A DNA stretch of 16,899 nt from Pseudomonadales bacterium. Its GTDB lineage: Bacteria; Pseudomonadota; Gammaproteobacteria; Pseudomonadales; Azotimanducaceae. Position 1 is the stretch's first letter. Each line of letters begins with the position of its first letter. Shown piece after piece: positions 7,042 to 14,101 of the stretch. The notes beneath the pieces were generated by a model. The model saw only the letters and a program-made list of their open reading frames with translations. It was not told where the DNA came from and searched no databases. A program made the position numbers and the translations under genes. The DNA lies in contig JAKUTI010000029.1 in NCBI GenBank assembly GCA_022448765.1, positions 1-16,899 of the forward strand, read 5' to 3'.

Positions 7042-7275
7042 CTAGCGACTGCCGCTTGAACGGGCCGCGGCTTCTTTCGCTTGCCTCGCTATCTTCTCCC
7101 ACTGCTTACGCTTTTTGCAGATACGTCTAGGCGCATGGCTCCCAGTATCTTTTACTTTGTAGCAGATCCTTTCTTCAGGATCCTTTGCGCCGTCAGCCGC
7201 ATTGGCTCCGGGTCCCGCTGAAACAGCAAACGCGAGTAATCCAGAAACCAGTACTGATAATAAACGCTTGTTCAT
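7042..7275 (-). CDS. Small exported basic protein of unknown function
   Basis: The 77-residue precursor starts MNKRLL, has a hydrophobic core (residues 5-20) and a probable signal peptidase site after ANA at about residue 26. The mature part is about 50 residues, very basic, and has two cysteines at 38 and 53 in the pattern ICYKVKDTGSHAPRRICKKRKQWEKI, which could form one disulfide. Small periplasmic proteins with a similar TGSxxPRRxC-W arrangement occur in many Proteobacteria without known function; that resemblance is from memory. I chose the ATG at 7275 over a TTG four codons upstream. It stands alone, convergent with the VOC gene and divergent from the sulfatase. Confidence 0.72.
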   Translation of the reverse strand: MNKRLLSVLVSGLLAFAVSAGPGANAADGAKDPEERICYKVKDTGSHAPRRICKKRKQWEKIARQAKEAAARSSGSR

Positions 7276-7562
7276 AACAGTTCTCAATCCCTACATGGAT
7301 TTGTGGACCGCTTCCAGCATAACGGATTCTTGGACACACGTTTAGGCTCTGTCGATCGATCTCAACGACCAGACTGCCATCCCCAATGATTTCGTTAACG
7401 CTTTAGACAAAGTGAGGGTGTATAAGCAGATCTGGCATTCTTGGCGCGGGGCAGAGAAAACTTCGACGTGCACGTTCGGCGAGCTACTCAAATGGGGAGA
7501 TTGGGCGAATATGGTTGGACATTTGCGCCGAAGATCAACCGTCATATGGAGAGATCAGAAAC
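7276..7562. other. Intergenic region between divergent small-protein and sulfatase genes
   Basis: These 287 bases must hold promoters in both directions. I see no matched -35/-10 pair, no recognisable transposase remnant and no clear hairpin. The SD of the sulfatase (GGAGAG, 7548-7553) is at the right end. Confidence 0.4.
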
Positions 7563-8915
7563 ATGAAAAACGTCATATTGATCATGACCGATGACCAAGG
7601 ATACGGCGACTTAAGCTGCATGGGTGCGACTGATTTCAGCACCCCGCACCTCGATAGGTTGGCAGAAGATGGCGCTCGTTTTTCGTGCTGGTATTCAAAC
7701 TCACCCGTGTGCTCTCCGTCGCGAGCGGCACTATTGACGGGGCGGTATCCAGGTAATGCGGGGGTTCGCTCGATACTGGCCGGGCACCGCACGGCCACAG
7801 GAATGCCCGCTCACGTACCTTCGCTACCCCGATTACTCCAACGATCGAAATATCGAACCATCATGAGTGGTAAATGGCATCTCGGTCTCGCAGACGGTAG
7901 TCGTCCGCATGATCACGGTTTTGATGATTGGTTTGGTTTCCTGGCAGGGTGCGTTGATTTTTACAGCCACATTTTTTATTGGGGCATGAACCGACCTGGA
8001 CCGGCGCTCAACCCGACCCACGATTTGTGGGACAACAACAAGGAGGTATGGCGGAACGGCGAATACCTCACCGAGGTGATTACGCAGCGAGCCGTGGCCG
8101 CAATCCGACGAGCATGCGCCGACGACACGCCGTTTTTCCTGTATGTGCCGTACAACGCCCCGCACTATCCGATGCACGCGCCAAAGCAATACATGGATCG
8201 GTTCGAGCATCTGCCGTGGGACCGCCAGGTGATGGCCGCGATGATTAGCGCAGTTGATGACGGCATTGGCGCGATACGAGCCGAGGTTGAGCGACAAGGT
8301 CTCTCCGAATCAACGTGCACTTTTTTTACTTCGGATAACGGGCCTTCGCGCGAGAGTCGTAACTGGCTGGATGGCAACCAAGACCCATATTATGGCGGCC
8401 AGTCTGGAGCATTGAAGGGACACAAATTCAGTTTGTTTGAAGGAGGCGTGAGGGTTCCCGGAATCGTGCATTTCCCGGGCGTGGTGCCACCGGGTCAGGA
8501 AATTAAGACGCCGTTTTGTTCCGTCGATGTCCTGCCGACTTTATGCGAGTGGTTAGACATAGACGTTGGCGTTATGGAGTTGGATGGGGTATCGCAAGCG
8601 GCGTACCTCTCCGGATTGGGACCGCCGATTGAGCGAGACCTCTTCTGGGAGATGGGCAACCAAACGAGCATCCGCAGAGGACCTTGGAAGCTCGTACTCA
8701 ATGGTGAGCTCGTTGAAGGAGTCGCGGACGCTGATACCGTCTTTCTGGCTAATTTGGAGACTGATCCAGGAGAGACGAACAATCGAATCGATGATTACCC
8801 AGACAAAGCGAATGCGTTGCGTGATGCGGCTGAGGCATGGCGCCGAGACTTAGAGGAGCGCTGGATTAAAGAATTCAGTGTTGAGCGTCAAGGCACGACG
8901 GGACGCACCAACTAG
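7563..8915 (+). CDS. Formylglycine-dependent sulfatase (arylsulfatase family), no signal peptide
   Basis: The 450-residue sulfatase hydrolyses a sulfate ester, most likely on a small carbohydrate or other organic sulfate. The maturation motif is CSPSR (Cys50 to Arg54) followed by AALLTGR; Cys50 is the residue converted to formylglycine. Metal and sulfate residues at family positions are Asp10-Asp11, Lys104 and His106 in SGKWHLG, His201 in NAPHYP, Asp258-Asn259 in TSDNG, and Lys288 before LFEGGVRVP. The ATG at 7563 follows an SD and begins directly with the first core strand, so there is no signal peptide and the enzyme should be cytoplasmic. It ends 10 bp from the end of the opposing sulfatase-like gene. 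No maturase gene is in the window, so activation must come from elsewhere in the genome. Confidence 0.93.
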   Translation: MKNVILIMTDDQGYGDLSCMGATDFSTPHLDRLAEDGARFSCWYSNSPVCSPSRAALLTGRYPGNAGVRSILAGHRTATGMPAHVPSLPRLLQRSKYRTIMSGKWHLGLADGSRPHDHGFDDWFGFLAGCVDFYSHIFYWGMNRPGPALNPTHDLWDNNKEVWRNGEYLTEVITQRAVAAIRRACADDTPFFLYVPYNAPHYPMHAPKQYMDRFEHLPWDRQVMAAMISAVDDGIGAIRAEVERQGLSESTCTFFTSDNGPSRESRNWLDGNQDPYYGGQSGALKGHKFSLFEGGVRVPGIVHFPGVVPPGQEIKTPFCSVDVLPTLCEWLDIDVGVMELDGVSQAAYLSGLGPPIERDLFWEMGNQTSIRRGPWKLVLNGELVEGVADADTVFLANLETDPGETNNRIDDYPDKANALRDAAEAWRRDLEERWIKEFSVERQGTTGRTN

Positions 8916-8925
8916 ACAAGCTCGC

Positions 8926-10320
8926 TTACTTTTTCGTCCAGCATTGGACGAGCTCCTCGCCAGCGTCATGTGACTGCAAGTGATCGATGAAACCGTCAAA
9001 AAGCGATGCGATCACCTCGGGGTGATCATTGGCGATGTTTTGTTCGGCCAATGGGTCCGCCGACAAATCAAATAGTTCTGCGGGCCCGTCGTGGCCGACC
9101 GGTGCGAAACCCCACCGTCCATCCGTAATCCAAGGAGTTGTGCTTTCTGGAGGCACGGCTCCATCGGACGTCGGTTTGACGAAACCGCCGGTGACGGAAA
9201 GCTTACGGTGACTTGCCTTCCCGTCGAGAAGGCAAGACGCGAAGCTGATGCCCTCAATTGGTTGCCTTGGCTCAAGGTCAACGCCCGCTAACTCAGACAC
9301 GGTCGGTAGGATGTCGATGGGTTGTGCAAGCAGTTCCAGATTCACGCCTTGTGGAATGTCTCCACCACCGATAAGAAATGGCACGTGGCTGACTTCCGGG
9401 TAGATGGGCCAAAAGCGCTCGTCGTGGTCACAAATGTTGCTTTTGCCGGTGCGATTGTGTTCGCCGATGCTAGTGCCGTGGTCGCTGGTAATGACCACGA
9501 TGGTGTCGTCCCAAAGTTCAAGATCGTCGATCTTTTGTAAAACACTTCCCAAGTGTCGGTCGACTAACTCTGTTTCGGCAGCGTAATGGGCCCATAGATT
9601 ATGGAGTTCAGCGTCGGTGTAGTCGGTAGCGGGCCCGTAGTTGCAGTGGATCATAGGCGTTCCGTCGTACTCGGGGTCATACCGCTTAACGAGATATTCT
9701 GGGGCGTCCCATGGCTCGTGAGGATCGAAAAAGTCGACCCACAAGAAAAACGGACTCGCCTGATAGTTCTCTTCAAGCCATTGCACGGTCGTCGCCGCCG
9801 TCCGTGCGCTAAACGTGCCTGCTTCTGTGACCACGTTTCGATTGATCCAACGGTGTGCGTCAGCCAGCGTACTGCCGCGAAAAATCGGTGCCTGTCGGGT
9901 CTTCTCGTGCGGCATGACAACTGGGATTTCATCGTTTAGGTGCAGCAAATGCTTATCGCCTTCCTGGCCTCGGTGTTGGAAGGCGGCAGTGAACGAATGC
10001 TGAAATCGAGCGTTGAAAAGGTGTGGGCAGTCGCAGATTAACTGTGAGACATAACCCTGTTTTCCGAGCAATCGGGCGATGTGGTTCTGACTGCTGAGAT
10101 CGATGGGTTGCCAAGGGAAGTGTGGCCAGACGAGTTTTCCCGTCGCAAGATCCGTCCGGTGCGGAATCGTGGGGAAGCTGCCGGTATGGAAGCCGTCGAC
10201 ACTGGTCCCCCGCTGTTCACTGAAGGTGTCGAGCGCGGGGGTTCGAATTGGCCGCCGCGCTCGATTGCTCAGGTTGTCGAATCGAAACGTGTCGGTGATC
10301 AGAAGGACAATGTTTTTCAC
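8926..10320 (-). CDS. Sulfatase-fold hydrolase with Thr in place of the formylglycine Cys/Ser
   Basis: The 464-residue protein has the alkaline-phosphatase/sulfatase fold: Asp10 in ITDTFRFDNL, His201 in DPHEPW, and Asp280-His281 in TSDHG, with Lys293 nearby. At the nucleophile site the C/S-x-P-x-R motif reads Thr51-Ile-Pro-His-Arg55, followed by TDLATGK, so the residue that would become formylglycine is Thr. Thr cannot be matured to formylglycine. Thr is the direct nucleophile in nucleotide pyrophosphatase/phosphodiesterase relatives of this fold, so a phosphoester or phosphodiester substrate is possible. The start is GTG; there is no signal peptide. It lies 24 bases after the Glyoxalase_7-like gene and is the last gene of the five-gene cluster. 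Current annotation pipelines would call it a sulfatase; I consider the substrate unproven. Confidence 0.87.
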   Translation of the reverse strand: MKNIVLLITDTFRFDNLSNRARRPIRTPALDTFSEQRGTSVDGFHTGSFPTIPHRTDLATGKLVWPHFPWQPIDLSSQNHIARLLGKQGYVSQLICDCPHLFNARFQHSFTAAFQHRGQEGDKHLLHLNDEIPVVMPHEKTRQAPIFRGSTLADAHRWINRNVVTEAGTFSARTAATTVQWLEENYQASPFFLWVDFFDPHEPWDAPEYLVKRYDPEYDGTPMIHCNYGPATDYTDAELHNLWAHYAAETELVDRHLGSVLQKIDDLELWDDTIVVITSDHGTSIGEHNRTGKSNICDHDERFWPIYPEVSHVPFLIGGGDIPQGVNLELLAQPIDILPTVSELAGVDLEPRQPIEGISFASCLLDGKASHRKLSVTGGFVKPTSDGAVPPESTTPWITDGRWGFAPVGHDGPAELFDLSADPLAEQNIANDHPEVIASLFDGFIDHLQSHDAGEELVQCWTKK

Positions 10321-10344
10321 GATGCTGTTGCCTGGTCCGACCGG

Positions 10345-10704
10345 TTATTCACGCTCGTAGAATGTTAACCGATTTCCGAATGGGTCGATCACGGATGATT
10401 CCTCTCCCCACGGCTGTTTTTCGATACCGGGTCGAGCGTACTTGTAATCTTTATTAACTAATTCGTTTTGAAACTGCGCCACCGACGTCGTTTCGATTCT
10501 TACCGATGAGCCAGGCGTTGCGTCGCCATGGTGCTCGGAAAGGTGGAGCTCGCAATCGTCTCGTTCGATCGACATATAGAGCGGGAAGTCTTCTTCAAAA
10601 CGATGTTCGAATTTAACCTTGAAGCCTAGAAAGTCGAGATAGAACTCACGCGCTTTAGTCTCGTCAAATATGCGAAAGACGGGCGTCACTTGTCCAATGG
10701 CCAT
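10345..10704 (-). CDS. VOC protein of the Glyoxalase_7/bleomycin-resistance-like type
   Basis: The 119-residue single-domain VOC protein begins IGQVTPVFRIFDETKAREFY, continues with DFLGFKVKFEHRF, and has the strongly conserved LHLSEHHGDATPGS segment (54-66). KYARPGIEKQPWG follows, and the protein closes with VIDPFGNRLTFYE. This matches the family often labelled glyoxalase superfamily or bleomycin resistance protein. Proteins of this size dimerise, and the pocket may bind a small ligand or carry out metal-dependent chemistry. The location inside a sugar-acid and sulfatase cluster makes a lyase, isomerase or binding role more likely than antibiotic resistance, but this is inference. It is 98 bases downstream of surE and 24 bases upstream of the Thr-type sulfatase. 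Confidence 0.85.
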   Translation of the reverse strand: MAIGQVTPVFRIFDETKAREFYLDFLGFKVKFEHRFEEDFPLYMSIERDDCELHLSEHHGDATPGSSVRIETTSVAQFQNELVNKDYKYARPGIEKQPWGEESSVIDPFGNRLTFYERE

Positions 10705-10802
10705 TGCTTAAGAATCTGTATTCGGTCAGGGGTGGACGAGCATAACCCATGCAAATGTGGTCTTGATGCAGCGGATTCTGCGCTGTGAGCTTTCGGACGT
10801 TT

Positions 10803-11627
10803 TCACGAGTTTTCCAATACGGAACGCGGTGGAGATAACGCGTCACCGGCCGATGCTCCGGGCATAATGCAAGAGGTCTCGAAGGGTTCACCGGCCGTCG
10901 CGTTGTCGTTCCATACTTCGACAGCCCCATGAAGCGAAGTGATCGATGCGTATCCTCCCCGGACGGTTCCGAGATCTGTACTTTCATCGGGGAGGTAACC
11001 GGTCTCGACGAGGTGGAAGTCGAGTTGGTCGGCGTTGATCGATGAAATCGCGCTGCGTACGGAGCCAAGTTTTGCGAGTCGCGCCCATCGAATGCCCTTG
11101 AGATCTTTTCTCGCAAGCCCCGGGACATTGATGTTGAAAGCGCTCCGGGTGGGACCGGCTGCGATACAAGGCAATACCTCGAGTGCAATTTCTGCTGCCG
11201 TTTTCCACTCCCACTCGGTGGAACCATCTAAACTGACCGCTAAACCCTGGATCCCAAAATTTTGAGCTGCCAGCACAGCACCGACGGTTCCGCTGTGGAG
11301 CGTCGATCGACCTGTATTGAGCCCTGCATTAATGCCGGAAATCACGAGGTCGGGGACCGGGCCGAAGGCTTCGAGGTAGCCGGTCACCACACAAAGTGCT
11401 GGCGATCCTGAGATGCCGTAGGCGTCGGCTTGTAGTCCAGGGATCTTGTGACGGGAAACGTGTATGGGCTCTTCGGATGAAATTCGCCCCAAGGAGGTTC
11501 CGGTACCCGACGCGTCGTGATCGGGTGCGACCACGACGAGTTCGTAACCGGCATCTTCAACGTGACGTGAAAGCTCCTGGATCCCCGGACTTTGAATGCC
11601 GTCGTCATTCGTGATGAGTATGCGCAT
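10803..11627 (-). CDS. surE: SurE-family 5'/3'-nucleotidase or acid phosphatase
   Basis: The 274-residue SurE-fold protein is a metal-dependent phosphatase of nucleoside monophosphates and related phosphate esters. The N-terminus MRILITNDDG carries Asp8 and Asp9 as metal ligands. PDHDASGTGTS supplies Ser40, and SGINAGLNTG supplies Asn100, the remaining ligands at family positions. Family members are usually about 250 residues; this has a slightly longer tail. An AAGGA ribosome site lies just before the ATG. The start overlaps the upstream enolase-superfamily gene by 23 bases, so the two are cotranscribed and probably coupled. Housekeeping surE in Gammaproteobacteria usually sits with pcm, nlpD and rpoS, so this copy is likely a paralogue recruited to a catabolic cluster, perhaps removing phosphate from a sugar or nucleotide intermediate. 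Confidence 0.9.
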   Translation of the reverse strand: MRILITNDDGIQSPGIQELSRHVEDAGYELVVVAPDHDASGTGTSLGRISSEEPIHVSRHKIPGLQADAYGISGSPALCVVTGYLEAFGPVPDLVISGINAGLNTGRSTLHSGTVGAVLAAQNFGIQGLAVSLDGSTEWEWKTAAEIALEVLPCIAAGPTRSAFNINVPGLARKDLKGIRWARLAKLGSVRSAISSINADQLDFHLVETGYLPDESTDLGTVRGGYASITSLHGAVEVWNDNATAGEPFETSCIMPGASAGDALSPPRSVLENS

Positions 11628-12804
11628 CGGGTTCCTTATACAGATGTTGCGCTGCGACTTCTTCGTTTAGTTCGACGCCCAAACCTGGTCCAACGGGTGG
11701 AATGATGTAGCCGTCCTCCCATTCGATCGGAGTTTTGAGAATGTCCGCATGAAAGCCGTCAAATCGGCCAATGCTTTCTTGGATAAGAAAGTTTGGGCTA
11801 CAGGTATCGATTTGAATATTTGCGGCGGCCTCGATGGGCCCACAGTACAGGTGCGGAGCAATTTGAGCATAGTAGGCTTCTGCCATTGCAGCAATTTTCT
11901 TGGCTTCCAGAATCCCACCGACGCGTCCCAAAGCCATTTGAAGAATAGCGGCCGCTTGTTTTTCAAGCAGTTCGCGGAACTCAAACTTGGTTGTTAAGCG
12001 CTCGCCGGTCGCTACAGGAATGGTTGTCTTTGATGCAACTCGCGCCATCTCGTCTCGATTTTCGGGCGGCACGGGTTCTTCGAACCAAAGCGGATCGTAT
12101 TTCTCGATGCGTCTTGCAAAGCGAATGGTTCCGGAAGTGGTCGATTGACCATGTGTTCCAATAAGAATATCGCCCCGACCGCCGAGCGCTTCTCGCACGC
12201 TTCGAACTACCGCCTCGGCATTGTCCAATCGATCAATTGGCGGTTCCCTGGGATCCTCATTCCCCATAACGTCGATGAGTGGATCAAATTTGACGGCGGT
12301 AAAACCTTCATCGAGATAAGCGGCTGCGCGCTCACCAGCCAGGTCGGGGGTGGTGTGGGGCGAGCGTCGATCCGAGGTGCCCGCAGCAGGATAGAGATAG
12401 GTATACGAACGTAATCTCTCGTGGTAGCGACCACCGAGGAGGTTGTAGATGGGTTGATCAAGTGCTTTTCCGATGATGTCCCAACACGCCATTTCGATAG
12501 CGCTAAGTACACCCATGACGGTGTGATCTGGATGTTGATGGTGGTCGTGGGATTCGTAACCGTCTCCGTAGTAGACCCTCCGCCAGAGCCTTTCAATCTG
12601 AAAGGGATCCGAATCGATCACGTAAGTTTCACCAATATCTTCCATCAGACGCGCTACCGTGAGGGGATGAAAGGGCACCTTATAGGCTTCGCCAATTCCT
12701 TCGATGCCAGTGTCGGTCGTGAGTTTAATGAGTGTCCAATACCGGCCGCCCCGGTGGGGACGCGGCGTGGCGATAATGTAGGGTTTGATGTCGACGATCT
12801 TCAT
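11605..12804 (-). CDS. Enolase-superfamily (mandelate racemase/galactonate dehydratase-like) protein with altered active-site acids
   Basis: The 399-residue protein has the N-terminal capping domain and modified TIM barrel of the mandelate racemase subgroup. Present are Lys172 in VKFDP, Glu242-Glu243 in WFEEPV, Glu268 in TGERL, His318 in IAPHLY and Glu343 in IQES. Two usual acids are missing. The first metal ligand, normally Asp in a DxHG or DxN context, lies in ILIGTHGQ and reads Gly216-Thr217-His218. The Asp of the His-Asp dyad, normally QPD, reads Gln289-Met290-Ala291. The rest of the domain is intact, so this looks like a distinct subfamily rather than decay. Dehydration of an acid sugar is the default expectation. 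It lies 11 bases after another enolase-superfamily gene, and surE overlaps its end. The His-rich tail (DAHTHHE) is unexplained. Confidence 0.88.
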   Translation of the reverse strand: MKIVDIKPYIIATPRPHRGGRYWTLIKLTTDTGIEGIGEAYKVPFHPLTVARLMEDIGETYVIDSDPFQIERLWRRVYYGDGYESHDHHQHPDHTVMGVLSAIEMACWDIIGKALDQPIYNLLGGRYHERLRSYTYLYPAAGTSDRRSPHTTPDLAGERAAAYLDEGFTAVKFDPLIDVMGNEDPREPPIDRLDNAEAVVRSVREALGGRGDILIGTHGQSTTSGTIRFARRIEKYDPLWFEEPVPPENRDEMARVASKTTIPVATGERLTTKFEFRELLEKQAAAILQMALGRVGGILEAKKIAAMAEAYYAQIAPHLYCGPIEAAANIQIDTCSPNFLIQESIGRFDGFHADILKTPIEWEDGYIIPPVGPGLGVELNEEVAAQHLYKEPDAHTHHE

Positions 12805-12815
12805 CAGGAGTCTCG

Positions 12816-13904
12816 CTACTTGTATGTCAGTCGTGCCACGGCAGCTTCGTTGAGCTCAATGCCGAGTCCGGGACGGCTTGATAGGTTCATGCGGCCGTCT
12901 TTGGGCAGGACACCGTCGCCGTACAGCTCCGCGACATCGTCTAAAGGTCCTGAGAACTCGGTGGAAAATTCGTGTGGCCGGGTCGCATTTTGAACCGTAA
13001 CGTAAGCGTGGAGTGACGCCATCGAATTGATGCCGGCTTGTGGGCTATGGGGCATCACGGGCTTGTCGAGTGTCGTCGCCATGTCGTAGATGCGTTTAAC
13101 CTCGGTTGGACCGCCGGCATTAAGGATGTCGGGTTGCAGGATGTCGGGGTTGCCTAGGTCGATCAGTTGCTGGAACCACCAGCGAAATGCGTCTTGCTCG
13201 CCTGCCGATACGGCGACATCCAACGCGTCGGCGACTTGCCGTAACCCTGCCAGGTCGTTGTGCGGAATAGGTTCTTCGAAATGGTCGATTCCTAATGCTT
13301 CGAAACGGCGTCCCTGTTGAATCGCCGTGGATACGGAGTAGCCGTTGTTTGCATCAAAACCAAGGTACACGTCGGTGGGTAGAAATTCGCGAACTGCTTC
13401 GAACAATTGGAAGTCCTTATTTGGGTCGACGTCTTGACGCCAACCGCGCCAATCCATGCGAATCTTAAAGGCGCGAAATCCCATCGACCAACCTTCTTTC
13501 ACGAGTTGTAGCATTTCCACGGGCTGCATTCGCCAGCCCGACCCGGTGCTCCAATAAAGCGGCACCGATCTTCGTGCGGCGCCTCCCATCAATGTGTAGA
13601 CAGGGAGACCTAGTTCCTTTCCCAGCAGGTCCCAGAGGGCCACATCGATCGTGCCAACCACCCACCCGGGGAGTTTGTACATCCGTTCTTCGCGGCCAAG
13701 TGCGAGAGTGTCCCAATGACGATGGATGGGTCTGGGATCTTCGCCCAGTAAAGCCGGTTTTATCGCGGTTTCGAGGTATGCGTTAAACACCTTGCCATTG
13801 TGGCCGGGGGCCTCGGCCCATCCTTCCACTCCGGTGTCTGTCAGGATACGTAATAAGCCCTTGCCCGTGATCAAGGGGGTATTGGTGATGTCCGTGATTT
13901 TCAT
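12816..13904 (-). CDS. Enolase-superfamily sugar-acid dehydratase (mandelate racemase/muconate lactonizing subgroup), canonical residues
   Basis: The 362-residue enzyme has a complete active site of the subgroup. It comprises Lys147 in FKIRMD, metal ligands Asp184 (GFDANNG), Glu210 or Glu211 (HFEEPI) and Glu236 (AGEQD), then Asp259 (QPDILNAGG) paired with His286 (MPHSPQAG). Such enzymes abstract the proton next to a carboxylate and typically dehydrate aldonic acids; some racemise or cycloisomerise. I chose the ATG at 13904, which has a GAGGT site 4 bases upstream (13913-13909) and begins exactly at the family N-terminus (MKITDI). A frame 26 codons longer runs into the promoter region. It is the first gene of the minus-strand cluster. 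The exact substrate cannot be read from the motifs. Confidence 0.92.
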   Translation of the reverse strand: MKITDITNTPLITGKGLLRILTDTGVEGWAEAPGHNGKVFNAYLETAIKPALLGEDPRPIHRHWDTLALGREERMYKLPGWVVGTIDVALWDLLGKELGLPVYTLMGGAARRSVPLYWSTGSGWRMQPVEMLQLVKEGWSMGFRAFKIRMDWRGWRQDVDPNKDFQLFEAVREFLPTDVYLGFDANNGYSVSTAIQQGRRFEALGIDHFEEPIPHNDLAGLRQVADALDVAVSAGEQDAFRWWFQQLIDLGNPDILQPDILNAGGPTEVKRIYDMATTLDKPVMPHSPQAGINSMASLHAYVTVQNATRPHEFSTEFSGPLDDVAELYGDGVLPKDGRMNLSSRPGLGIELNEAAVARLTYK

Positions 13905-13947
13905 CCGTACCTCGCTTGTGGAAGAGTCCGGTGGGTTTAATCCGGCG

Positions 13948-13953
13948 ATTATA
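13948..13953 (-). promoter_or_regulatory. Probable -10 box of the enolase-SurE-sulfatase cluster
   Basis: The minus strand reads a perfect TATAAT at 13953-13948, 43 bases upstream of the ATG at 13904. A start site near 13941 would leave a leader of about 37 bases containing the GAGGT ribosome site. The -35 region 16-18 bases upstream is poor (around AACTTC), which suggests that an activator may be needed. Confidence 0.5.
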
Positions 13954-13989
13954 GGAGTTCCCGCGATCGAGAAGTTTCGCATTGGTCTA

Positions 13990-14003
13990 ATCGTTTAATC
14001 GAT
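13990..14003. repeat. Short inverted repeat between divergent promoters, possible operator
   Basis: ATCG-TTTAAT-CGAT forms a 4-bp inverted repeat around an AT-rich centre, and a related GGTTAAT follows at 14004-14010. It lies 37-50 bases upstream of the TATAAT of the cluster, near where an activator could bind. It is short enough to be chance. Confidence 0.2.
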
Positions 14004-14101
14004 GGTTAATATGGGGTCTCGCTTGGGACCGCTTTTACGCTGTATAGGGTGATGCTGGTCGCTGGTTAAATCGAGACATGACTTATCGGGGATAAATCTC
14101 A

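Noticed and set aside
7342..7545. Possible transposase remnant on the minus strand upstream of the sulfatase
   Set aside because: The translated frame has no transposase motif and no flanking repeats are visible.
10769..10785. CAGCG/CGCTG hairpin after surE as terminator
   Set aside because: It has a 5-bp stem and no T-tract; the VOC gene follows in the same direction.
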